From: Paucimonas lemoignei
GTDB taxonomy: Bacteria > Pseudomonadota > Gammaproteobacteria > Pseudomonadales > Pseudomonadaceae
Length of the DNA: 64,000 nucleotides
Assembly (NCBI GenBank): GCA_900475325.1
Contig: LS483371.1
Location: 1,674,001-1,738,000, forward strand
Reading direction: 5' to 3'
Part shown: piece by piece, positions 8,963-16,357 of the stretch
How the letters are laid out: each line of letters opens with the position of its first letter
Position numbering within the stretch: the stretch's first letter is position 1
The notes under the pieces: generated by a model
What the model was told of the DNA's origin: nothing
What the model saw: only the letters and a program-made list of their open reading frames with translations
The model's database searches: none
Made by a program: the position numbers and the translations under genes

Positions 8963-9424
8963 CTAACCACGAACCCGCAGGGTCAGGCCTTTGAGGAAAT
9001 TGCGCAGCAACTGATCACCGCAGGTGCGGTAGTTACTGTGGCCGAATTTGCGGAACAGGGCGCTCAGCTCAGGCTTGGAAACCGGGAATTCCACAGACTT
9101 GAGAATCGCGTGCATGTCTTCTTCTTTCAGTTCGAAGGCAACTCGCAGCTTCTTCAGCACAGTGTTGTTGGTGACTGGCAGCTCGACGGGTTGTGGCGCG
9201 CGGCTGTCGTCCTTGCCGCGTTTGAAGATCACCAGGCCATCGAGGAAGTGCGCCATGATTTCATCGCTGCAGTCCAGATAGCCTTCTTCGTCTTCTTTCT
9301 TGGTGAAAGCGATCACGTCAGCTTTGGTGATTTCAAAACCACCCAACTTGGTGATGTCGACAATCTTGCCGTCGCTGATATCGAGCATGTAGCGCACGCT
9401 GCGCAGAACGTCGTTGTTCATCAT
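8963..9424 (-). CDS. DUF1456 (YehS-like) protein
   Basis: A 153-residue cytoplasmic protein made of two similar halves: NNDVLRSVRYMLDISDGKIVDI at the N-terminus, and NNTVLKKLRVAFELKEEDMHAIL from about residue 87. Each half is followed by a helix ending in CSDEIMAHFLDGL or CGDQLLRNFLKGL. This internal duplication is the hallmark of DUF1456 (E. coli YehS). Its function is unknown. Two ATGs occur in tandem at the start; 9424 has the better distance from the upstream AGGA. It is the last of a minus-strand set with the pseudouridine synthase homologue, 65 bp apart. Confidence 0.85.
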   Translation of the reverse strand: MMNNDVLRSVRYMLDISDGKIVDITKLGGFEITKADVIAFTKKEDEEGYLDCSDEIMAHFLDGLVIFKRGKDDSRAPQPVELPVTNNTVLKKLRVAFELKEEDMHAILKSVEFPVSKPELSALFRKFGHSNYRTCGDQLLRNFLKGLTLRVRG

Positions 9425-9489
9425 GATGCAAAAATCCTGGTAAGTCGGGGGTCATGCCGCACGACACATTCGCGCGGCTCTGAACTGAA

Positions 9490-10200
9490 TTAGAACTTCT
9501 CTTTGGAAGTCATGTAGCGCCATTGGCCTTCGGGCATCTTGCCCATGGAAACCCCGCCAATGCGGATACGGCGCACGGCAATGATTTTCAGGCCCACGGC
9601 TTCGCAGAGCTGGGCGATGATCCCGGGCTGCGGGTTTTTCATGGCAAAACGCAGGCGGTTTTCGTTCTGCCAGCTGGCTTTGACTGCAGGCAATTCCTTG
9701 CCCTTGTAGGTCAGGCCGTGGTTCAGGCGATTCAGGCCGTGGGCAACCATGTCGCCGGAAATTTCCACCACGTATTCCTGTTCGATCTTGCTGCGATCGT
9801 CAGTCAGCTTGCGCAGGATCTTCCAGTCCTGGCTGAAAACCATCAGGCCGCTGGCATTGGCCTGCAGAGTCGAGATGGGCTCAAGGCGCAGAAAGTGACC
9901 CTTGAGCGGACGTTTACCGAAGCTGTGCTCCTCGGAGAGGGTCGCAGGGGTAATCAGAGCCAAGGCATCGGCTTCGCTGAGGTCGGCAGGCTTGTGAAAG
10001 ATGATGGTCACAGGCTCCGGCGTATCAGCCTTGGCTTGCGGGTCAAGCACGACGGTTTGCGTGTCGACCTTGAACTGCGGCTCGTCGATGACCTGGCCGT
10101 CTACCGTGACCCAGCCACCTTCAATGAACAGCTCGGCCTCGCGACGGGAGCACCCGGTCAGCTCGATAAGGCGTTTGGAGAGGCGGATGGGTTCTGACAT
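9490..10200 (-). CDS. S4/pseudouridine-synthase-fold protein with degenerate active site (RsuA/RluF-like)
   Basis: A 236-residue protein with an N-terminal S4 RNA-binding domain (IRLSKRLIELTGCSRREAELFIEGGWVTV, about residues 5-33) and the fold of RsuA/RluB/RluF synthases: HKPADL at about 69-74, EYVVEI near 142, and the C-terminal IRIGGVSMGKMPEGQWR. The catalytic motif GRLDxxSxGLLLLT is replaced by STLQANASGLMVFS near residue 113, putting Gln where the nucleophilic Asp should be. The second family motif, RQIRRM, is replaced by PGIIAQL. I read this directly from the codons (CTG CAG GCC AAT GCC AGC). It may therefore bind RNA without isomerising uridine. Intact length and conserved surroundings argue against a decaying pseudogene. 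Confidence 0.85.
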   Translation of the reverse strand: MSEPIRLSKRLIELTGCSRREAELFIEGGWVTVDGQVIDEPQFKVDTQTVVLDPQAKADTPEPVTIIFHKPADLSEADALALITPATLSEEHSFGKRPLKGHFLRLEPISTLQANASGLMVFSQDWKILRKLTDDRSKIEQEYVVEISGDMVAHGLNRLNHGLTYKGKELPAVKASWQNENRLRFAMKNPQPGIIAQLCEAVGLKIIAVRRIRIGGVSMGKMPEGQWRYMTSKEKF

Positions 10201-10353
10201 GACAAACAGCCGTTACTTGAGAGAAAGGCCGACATTGTACCCGTGCCCGCCCGGTTAATGGCGGCAACATTGCAAATGGGTGGTGATCAGTGTGGTTACC
10301 CGCCTCGGCGCCTGTGGGAGGTTTCATGTTTGTACATAAGTGGATGTGACGGC

Positions 10354-10443
10354 GTGGGACCGGCTTTAGCCGGGAAGGCGGCATTTCGGACGATCAATAT
10401 TGGGTGGATGTACCGTCCTCTTCCCGGCTAAAGCCGGTCCCAC
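10354..10443. repeat. REP pair, class A
   Basis: The unit GTGGGACCGGCTTTAGCC continuing to GGGAAG (10354-10377) is followed by its inverted copy at 10420-10443. Same class and spacing as the pair at 3370-3459. Confidence 0.75.
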
Positions 10444-10487
10444 GTCGTCGCGCCGCTATTGGGACCACTCTGTGGGTGCTCCTACAG

Positions 10488-10937
10488 CTATCTACGTCGG
10501 GTTAATCGCATCCGCAACATCGGATAAGGCTGCCCCAGCCCGTCGACTTCCGAGCGGCTGACGACTTCGAAACCCTGCTTGAGGTAGAAACCCAGTGCCT
10601 GCGGGTTTTGTTCGTTGACGTCCAGTACGCTGATATCGAAGTGTTCGATGGCATGCGCCAGCAGCTTTTTGCCCAGCCCCTGGCCACGATGTTGCGGGTC
10701 AATGAACAGCATTTCCAGTTTCGAGCGGCTCACCCCGGCAAACCCGGTGATGTTCAATTGATCGTCGCGGGTGCAGAACAGCGTGACGGTATCCAAGTAG
10801 CTGGACAGCAATAGGCCTTTGAGCATTGTCACGTAGGCATCAGGCAGAAAGTCGTGGGTGGCGCGTACCGAGTTTTCCCACACCTGAGTCAGTTGCGGGT
10901 ATTCGTCCTTGTGAGGCGTTGAAATAGAGGCTTGCAT
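10488..10937 (-). CDS. GNAT-family N-acetyltransferase (YjaB-like)
   Basis: A 149-residue GNAT-fold protein. The acetyl-CoA-binding motif A is visible as MLFIDPQHRGQGLGKKLLAHA (Q/R-x-x-G-x-G/A core RGQGLG at about residues 87-92), followed by the motif B region NEQNPQALGFYLKQGFEVV. Size and sequence layout resemble E. coli YjaB; the substrate is unknown. The start at 10937 is preceded by GGAG at a suitable distance; the longer form from 10967 adds ten residues without support. It lies downstream of rimO on the same strand, separated by a terminator. Confidence 0.85.
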   Translation of the reverse strand: MQASISTPHKDEYPQLTQVWENSVRATHDFLPDAYVTMLKGLLLSSYLDTVTLFCTRDDQLNITGFAGVSRSKLEMLFIDPQHRGQGLGKKLLAHAIEHFDISVLDVNEQNPQALGFYLKQGFEVVSRSEVDGLGQPYPMLRMRLTRRR

Positions 10938-10995
10938 GGGGCGGGGCTCCGTCTGGCCGCTGCACATGGAACAGTCATCCCTGTGTTCGACTCAT

Positions 10996-11030
10996 AAAAA
11001 GCCCCGCCGTTTGAAGGGCAGGGCTGTTTT
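10996..11030 (-). terminator. Rho-independent terminator after rimO
   Basis: On the minus strand the sequence AGCCCTGCC-loop-GGCGGGGCT is followed by TTTTT. The stem has a single mismatch. It ends 23 bp from the rimO stop and separates rimO from the GNAT gene. Confidence 0.75.
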
Positions 11031-11052
11031 GTCGCGCGGCAATCCGAGAGTG

Positions 11053-12396
11053 TCAGATAGTCTCGGCCCACAAGTCGTATTCGTCAGCGTCGGTGACCCG
11101 GCACATGATCTTGTCGCCCGGCTTGACCGTGCTGCCTTCCTCAAGGCCGATGAACACGTTGCCGTCGATTTCCGGTGCATCGAAGAAGCAGCGGCCAACG
11201 GCGCCTTGCTCGTCGACTTCGTCGATCAGCACTTCGATTTCCCGGCCGATGCGCATTTGCAGACGTGCCGCGCTGATCGCCTGCTGGTGAGCCATGAAAC
11301 GATCCCAGCGGTCCTGCTTGATGTCGTCCGGCACGATGGCGGCGTCCAAGAGGTTGGCGGGCGCGCCTTCAACCGGCGAGTACTGGAAGCAGCCCACGCG
11401 GTCGAGTTGTGCTTCGGTGAGCCAGTCCAGCAGGTACTGGAAATCTTCTTCGGTTTCGCCAGGGAAGCCGACGATGAAGGTCGAACGGATGATCAGGTCC
11501 GGGCACTGCTCGCGCCAGTTCTTGATCCGCGCCAGGGTCTTGTCTTCGAAAGCCGGGCGCTTCATCAGCTTGAGGATTTTCGGGCTGGCGTGCTGGAACG
11601 GGATGTCCAGGTACGGCAGGATTTTCCCCGCGGCCATCAGCGGGATCAGCTCGTCCACGTGCGGGTACGGATAAACGTAATGCAGGCGCACCCACACACC
11701 CAGGGAGCTGAGGGCTTCGCACAGTTCGGTCATGCGCGTCTTGACCGGCGCACCATTCCAGAAGCCGGTGCGGTATTTGATGTCGACGCCGTAAGCGCTG
11801 GTGTCCTGGGAAATCACCAGCAGCTCTTTCACGCCAGACTTGACCAGGCGCTGGGCTTCGTCGAGCACGTCACCCACCGGTCGGCTGACCAGCTTGCCGC
11901 GCATGGACGGGATGATGCAGAAGCTGCAGCTGTGGTTGCAGCCTTCGGAAATCTTCAGGTACGCGTAGTGGCGCGGGGTCAGCTTGACACCCTGAGGCGG
12001 CACCAGGTCGATCAGCGGGTTGTGATCAAGATTCGGTGGCGCGGCGTCATGGACGGCGTTGACCACTTGTTCGTACTGCTGCGGGCCCGTCACAGAGAGC
12101 ACGCTCGGGTGAACGTCACGGATCACGCTTTCATCAACGCCCATGCAGCCGGTAACGATGACCTTGCCGTTCTCTTTGATGGCGTCGCCGATCACTTCAA
12201 GCGACTCTGCCTTGGCGGCGTCGATGAAACCACAGGTATTGACCACGACGACGTCCGCGTCCTGATAGGTCGCGACGACTTCATAACCTTCCATGCGCAG
12301 TTGGGTGAGGATGCGTTCGGAATCTACGAGTGCTTTCGGGCAACCCAGACTGACGAATCCAACCTTGGGGGCGGATGGCGTGGTGACGGTGGACAT
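11053..12396 (-). CDS. rimO: Ribosomal protein S12 methylthiotransferase RimO
   Basis: A 447-residue radical-SAM methylthiotransferase. The N-terminal MTTase domain begins [16 protein letters not shown] with the first cluster cysteine. The radical-SAM motif [15 protein letters not shown] (CxxxCxxC) is at about residues 152-166, and the C-terminal TRAM domain covers about 375-440. RimO attaches a methylthio group to Asp89 of ribosomal protein S12. The length is standard and the context is monocistronic with its own terminator. Confidence 0.97.
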   Translation of the reverse strand: MSTVTTPSAPKVGFVSLGCPKALVDSERILTQLRMEGYEVVATYQDADVVVVNTCGFIDAAKAESLEVIGDAIKENGKVIVTGCMGVDESVIRDVHPSVLSVTGPQQYEQVVNAVHDAAPPNLDHNPLIDLVPPQGVKLTPRHYAYLKISEGCNHSCSFCIIPSMRGKLVSRPVGDVLDEAQRLVKSGVKELLVISQDTSAYGVDIKYRTGFWNGAPVKTRMTELCEALSSLGVWVRLHYVYPYPHVDELIPLMAAGKILPYLDIPFQHASPKILKLMKRPAFEDKTLARIKNWREQCPDLIIRSTFIVGFPGETEEDFQYLLDWLTEAQLDRVGCFQYSPVEGAPANLLDAAIVPDDIKQDRWDRFMAHQQAISAARLQMRIGREIEVLIDEVDEQGAVGRCFFDAPEIDGNVFIGLEEGSTVKPGDKIMCRVTDADEYDLWAETI

Positions 12397-12667
12397 TGGC
12401 TAACCTCGGCGTGATGGGGTGCATTGGCTATCAGCCGTGGCACCTGTCGGGCGCTTTGGTGCGCCTCTGATCAAAAAGTGCGCAATTCTAGCGATCAGCC
12501 CGGCGATTGACCAGCGTTAAACCGAGAATTACGACGAGTGCTGCGCTATGCTTCGCGCCGTTACAGAATATGTCGGTTTTTACCCCGCTCTGGGGCACGC
12601 ATTACCTATTGGCGACTCAAAGCATCAGCATGTTTTGCAGCGCAAGCCCAGGTCTCAGGAGTGGTAG

Positions 12668-14566
12668 ATGAGTCAAGCAAGCAGTCAGGCTGAAACCGGG
12701 CATCAGGCGGCAAAACCCCTCGCCTTGTTGATGGCGGCAGTGGGCGTCGTGTACGGCGATATCGGCACCAGTCCGTTGTACACCCTCAAAGAGGTGTTTC
12801 AGGGCGGTTATGGCGTGGACGTCAGCCACGATGCCGTGTTGGGCATCCTATCGTTGATCTTCTGGTCGTTGATCTGGGTGGTCTCATTCAAATACATGGC
12901 CTTCATTCTGCGCGCCGATAACCAGGGCGAGGGCGGCATCATGGCGCTCACTGCCTTGGCAAGACGGGCGTCGGCCAAACACCCCAGGTTGCAGATGACC
13001 ATGGTGGTGTTCGGCCTGTTTGGTGCCGCGCTGTTCTACGGCGACAGCATGATCACCCCGGCGATTTCCGTGCTTTCGGCCATGGAGGGTCTGGAACTGG
13101 CCTTCGACGGTATCGAGCATTGGGTGGTGCCCATGGCGCTGGTGGTGCTGGTGGCGCTGTTTCTGATCCAGCGCCATGGAACGGCGCGTATCGGCGTACT
13201 GTTCGGCCCGGTGATGGTGACCTGGTTCGTGGTGCTCGGGCTGCTGGGCATCAATGGCATCGTGCATCAGCCTGAAGTGCTGCATGCCATGAACCCGCTG
13301 TGGGCCGTGCGCTTCTTTATTGTTCACCCGGGCATCGGCGTTGCGATTCTCGGCGCAGTGGTCCTGGCCCTGACCGGTGCCGAGGCGCTGTATGCCGACA
13401 TGGGGCACTTTGGTCGCAAGCCCATCGCGCGCGCCTGGTTTGCGCTGGTGTTGCCCGCGCTGGTGCTCAACTACTTTGGCCAGGGCGCTTTAGTACTGGA
13501 AAACCCGGAAGCGGCACGCAACCCGTTCTACCTGCTGGCCCCCAGTTGGGCATTGCTGCCGCTCATCGGCCTGTCGACACTGGCGACAGTGATTGCCTCG
13601 CAGGCCGTGATTTCCGGCGCGTTCTCCATGACGCTGCAGGCGATCCAGCTTGGCTACATTCCGCGCATGCACATTCAACACACCTCCAGCGATGCGCAGG
13701 GCCAGATCTACATCGGTGCCGTGAACTGGGCATTGATGGTCGGCGTGATTCTGTTGGTGCTGGGCTTCGAATCCTCCGGCGCGCTGGCGTCTGCCTATGG
13801 CGTTGCCGTGACCGGGACCATGTTCTGCACCACGATTCTGGTGTCTTCGGTGATGTTGCTGCTGTGGAAGTGGCCTGCGTTTCTGGCAGTGCCGCTGCTG
13901 CTGTGTCTGTTGCTGGTGGACAGCCTGTTCTTTGCGGCCAACGTTCCCAAGGTCGTGCAGGGCGGGGCCTTCCCGGTGATTGCCGGGGTCGTGCTGTTTA
14001 TCCTGATGACCACCTGGAAGCGCGGCAAGCAGCTTCTGGTAGAACGCATCGACGAGGGCGGGCTACCGTTGCCGATTTTTATCAGCAGCATTAGCGTCCA
14101 GCCGCCGCATCGGGTTCAGGGCACGGCCGTGTTTCTCACCGCGCGCTCGGATGCCGTGCCTCATGCGTTGTTGCATAACATGCTGCACAACCAGGTGCTG
14201 CACGAGCAGGTGGTGTTGCTCACCGTCGTCTACGAAGACACCCCGCGTGTTCCGGCGCAGCAGCGCTTTGAAGTGGAAGTATATGGTGAGGGGTTCTATC
14301 GGGTGATTCTGCACTTTGGCTTCATTGATGAGCCGGACGTACCCGCTGCTCTGGCGCTGTGTCACCTCAAGGAGCTGGACTTCAGCCCGATGCGAACGAC
14401 GTACTTCCTGAGTCGCGAGACGGTGATCCCGTCGAAGATCGTCGGCATGGCGCGTTGGCGTGAAGCGCTGTTTGCGTTCATGTTGAAGAATGCCAATGGC
14501 AACCTGCGATTCTTCAAGCTGCCGTTCAATCGGGTGATTGAGTTGGGGACGCAGGTGGAGATGTAG
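12668..14566 (+). CDS. kup: Low-affinity potassium uptake protein Kup (Trk-independent)
   Basis: A 632-residue K+/H+ symporter. The N-terminal signature [19 protein letters not shown] is at about residues 27-45, followed by about twelve hydrophobic segments to residue 430 and a hydrophilic C-terminal cytoplasmic domain ending near [19 protein letters not shown]. The start ATG at 12668 follows GGAG(T). The last 43 codons are duplicated exactly downstream (14748-14876). Kup imports potassium at the inner membrane, mainly at low pH and under hyperosmotic conditions. Confidence 0.96.
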   Translation: MSQASSQAETGHQAAKPLALLMAAVGVVYGDIGTSPLYTLKEVFQGGYGVDVSHDAVLGILSLIFWSLIWVVSFKYMAFILRADNQGEGGIMALTALARRASAKHPRLQMTMVVFGLFGAALFYGDSMITPAISVLSAMEGLELAFDGIEHWVVPMALVVLVALFLIQRHGTARIGVLFGPVMVTWFVVLGLLGINGIVHQPEVLHAMNPLWAVRFFIVHPGIGVAILGAVVLALTGAEALYADMGHFGRKPIARAWFALVLPALVLNYFGQGALVLENPEAARNPFYLLAPSWALLPLIGLSTLATVIASQAVISGAFSMTLQAIQLGYIPRMHIQHTSSDAQGQIYIGAVNWALMVGVILLVLGFESSGALASAYGVAVTGTMFCTTILVSSVMLLLWKWPAFLAVPLLLCLLLVDSLFFAANVPKVVQGGAFPVIAGVVLFILMTTWKRGKQLLVERIDEGGLPLPIFISSISVQPPHRVQGTAVFLTARSDAVPHALLHNMLHNQVLHEQVVLLTVVYEDTPRVPAQQRFEVEVYGEGFYRVILHFGFIDEPDVPAALALCHLKELDFSPMRTTYFLSRETVIPSKIVGMARWREALFAFMLKNANGNLRFFKLPFNRVIELGTQVEM

Positions 14567-14722
14567 AAGCCCTGTACTCCACCTGTAGGAGCTGCCGAAG
14601 GCTGCGAATGGCGATGTGTCTGGCAAAACCGCCTTCGCAGCCTTCGGCAGCTCCTACAGGACCGAAGCGTAATAAAAAATCCCCGACAGCCTCACAGCTC
14701 ACGGGGGGGGGTGCAGCGGGTT
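14438..14722. repeat. Direct repeat copy 1: kup 3' end plus REP and terminator remnant
   Basis: Bases 14438-14609 are identical over 172 bp to 14748-14919. The homology continues through the second arm of a class C REP hairpin (14583-14659) and a terminator-like AAAAAATCCCCG stem. In this copy the run of Ts after the stem is replaced by a run of nine Gs (14703-14711), so the hairpin lacks a U-tract. Loop lengths of the REP also differ from copy 2. Confidence 0.9.
14583..14659. repeat. REP pair, class C (CTGTAGGAGCTGCCGAAGGCTGCGAA type)
   Basis: The two inverted units at 14583-14609 and 14633-14659 are near-perfect complements. The pair sits just after the kup stop codon and can form a long hairpin in the transcript. 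This class also occurs at 14893, 19557 and 21094. Confidence 0.8.
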
Positions 14723-14747
14723 AACGTCGTTTGCTGTGCTGCCGGAA

Positions 14748-14876
14748 ATCGTCGGCATGGCGCGTTGGCGTGAAGCGCTGTTTGCGTTCATGTTGAAGAA
14801 TGCCAATGGCAACCTGCGATTCTTCAAGCTGCCGTTCAATCGGGTGATTGAGTTGGGGACGCAGGTGGAGATGTAG
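14748..14876 (+). pseudogene. Duplicated kup C-terminal stub (last 43 codons)
   Basis: The stub is identical in DNA to kup 14438-14566, including the TAG stop, with no start codon or ribosome-binding site of its own. It is preceded by a 25-bp non-homologous spacer. It cannot be translated into a functional protein and marks a recent tandem duplication. Confidence 0.85.
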
Positions 14877-14892
14877 AAGCCCTGTACTCCAC

Positions 14893-14952
14893 CTGTAGGA
14901 GCTGCCGAAGGCTGCGAATAACGCCATTCGCAGCCTTCGGCAGCTCCTACAG
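14893..14952. repeat. REP pair, class C, in duplicated segment
   Basis: Same inverted units as at 14583-14659 but with a loop shortened to a few bases, so this copy folds into an almost perfect hairpin. Confidence 0.8.
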
Positions 14953-14966
14953 GACCGAAGCGTAAT

Positions 14967-15007
14967 AAAAAATCCCCGCCAGCCTTACAGCTCACGGGGA
15001 TTTTTTT
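14967..15007. terminator. Bidirectional terminator between kup duplication and virJ-like gene
   Basis: AAAAAATCCCCG and CGGGGATTTTTTT pair around a loop, with A and T tracts on the two flanks. It serves as the terminator of the minus-strand mprF-virJ operon and is the intact counterpart of the damaged hairpin at 14667-14711. Confidence 0.88.
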
Positions 15008-15025
15008 GCAGCGGGCTAAAGTGTC

Positions 15026-16357
15026 TTACTGCGCCACAGCCTTATTGCGCTTATCGATGAAGGCGATCAAACGCTTGGCCAGTGCCGGGTAGTTTTCGTC
15101 GAAGTGGTGGCCGCCCGGCAGCTGCAGCTTCTCGCCGACGGCGGTGGTATCGGTGCAGCCGCTTTCCTTGACCTCTTCCACGCCGTAGACACACAGCACT
15201 TTCTCGGGCGGCAGCTTGGCCATTTCCGGGCCGGTCTGCAGGTCTTTGCCTGCTGCACCCAGCCAGCCGTCGACGCGGATTTCGAAGCTGCCCGTGCGGG
15301 CGAAGGCCAGCAGGATCATGCCGTCGACCTTGTCTTGATCCTCGGTCGACATGCGGTTGTAGACGGCTGGCAGCACGTCCGCGCCAAACGAGTAACCGGC
15401 GAGGATGAAACGCTTGGTGCCCCATTTCTGACGGTAGTGCTGCATCAGTTCTGACAGGTCGGTGGCAGTCTGCTCCGGGGATTTGTGTTCCCAGTAATAG
15501 CGCAGCACGTCGATGCCCACGACCGGGTAGCCCATGCCCGCCATGTCACCGGCAACGACTTTGTCCAGGTCGCGCCAGCCGCCGTCACCGGACAGGAACA
15601 GGGTCACGGTGTCCTTGGGTTGTGCGCTTGGTACTTCCACGACCGGGATACCAAGACCGCCGCCTTTATCGTCTTCGCCCACCAGCTTGCGGCGCAGTTC
15701 GCTGTTCAAGACTTGAGGCAGCTTGATGTCGTAGTCGCTGATGCTGGTGTCGGCGTTGGCCTGGTTGCGCACAAAGGTCGCGGGCTCATCGTCAGGGAAA
15801 TCGTTCCACGCCACAGTCCAGTGCCCGTGCGGGGCACTTTGTGGCAGCGCCACGTCGCAGATGACCGGAGGTGTGTCATCCGGGTCAACCGGCTTGACGG
15901 GCTGTGAAGGCTGCTCCACATAGAAACCGACTGAAATGGCTTCGGCCTTGTCGTTCTGCTGTCCGGCGAGCCAGCGCCAGGCCAGCGTTGCACCTGGGCC
16001 GATACCGGCAACGACGGTAGGAGCGGCGTCGAGCTTGCTCAGCGCATCCTTGAAGGTCTGCTGTTGCAGGACGCAGTTGTCCTTTGGCAGTACCACCTGA
16101 ATGATCCGCGCCGATGCGTCTTGGCTCAGTGCCAGCAGTTGTTTGTCGGACAGCAGGTCCTCAGCGGTCACTGCGAGGGCAACCTGCACTTTGGTCCTGC
16201 TGCCCGGTGTTACGTCGATCAACGCCGAGCCATCGGCCAGTGACGAGCGCTCAAGGGTGGCGGGGGGAGCGGGGCGGCTCCACAGCCAGACCCCGAGAAT
16301 CAAAGCCAGAACAACAAGCAAAGCTGCGAGCAAAATGCGCCGGTAGCGTTGAATCAT
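15026..16357 (-). CDS. AcvB/VirJ-family serine hydrolase (probable alanyl-phosphatidylglycerol hydrolase)
   Basis: A 443-residue protein with an N-terminal membrane anchor or signal segment (IQRYRRILLAALLVVLALILGVWLW) and two alpha/beta-hydrolase-like lobes. The C-terminal lobe has VTLFLSGDGGWRDLD and the nucleophile elbow GYSFGADVLP (GxSxG), with a late His in GGHHFDE. This is the AcvB/VirJ family. It overlaps the mprF stop by one base (TGATG), so the two are translationally coupled. In P. aeruginosa the matching pair PA0920/PA0919 makes and hydrolyses alanyl-phosphatidylglycerol, and in Agrobacterium AcvB hydrolyses lysyl-phosphatidylglycerol, so a periplasmic aminoacyl-lipid hydrolase is the likely role. 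Confidence 0.85.
   Translation of the reverse strand: MIQRYRRILLAALLVVLALILGVWLWSRPAPPATLERSSLADGSALIDVTPGSRTKVQVALAVTAEDLLSDKQLLALSQDASARIIQVVLPKDNCVLQQQTFKDALSKLDAAPTVVAGIGPGATLAWRWLAGQQNDKAEAISVGFYVEQPSQPVKPVDPDDTPPVICDVALPQSAPHGHWTVAWNDFPDDEPATFVRNQANADTSISDYDIKLPQVLNSELRRKLVGEDDKGGGLGIPVVEVPSAQPKDTVTLFLSGDGGWRDLDKVVAGDMAGMGYPVVGIDVLRYYWEHKSPEQTATDLSELMQHYRQKWGTKRFILAGYSFGADVLPAVYNRMSTEDQDKVDGMILLAFARTGSFEIRVDGWLGAAGKDLQTGPEMAKLPPEKVLCVYGVEEVKESGCTDTTAVGEKLQLPGGHHFDENYPALAKRLIAFIDKRNKAVAQ

Noticed and set aside
10936-12414. Long plus-strand frame of 492 codons opposite rimO
   Set aside because: It is the antisense of a clearly conserved rimO; composition (Arg/His/Asp/Ala-rich) is what the opposite strand of a GC-rich gene gives.
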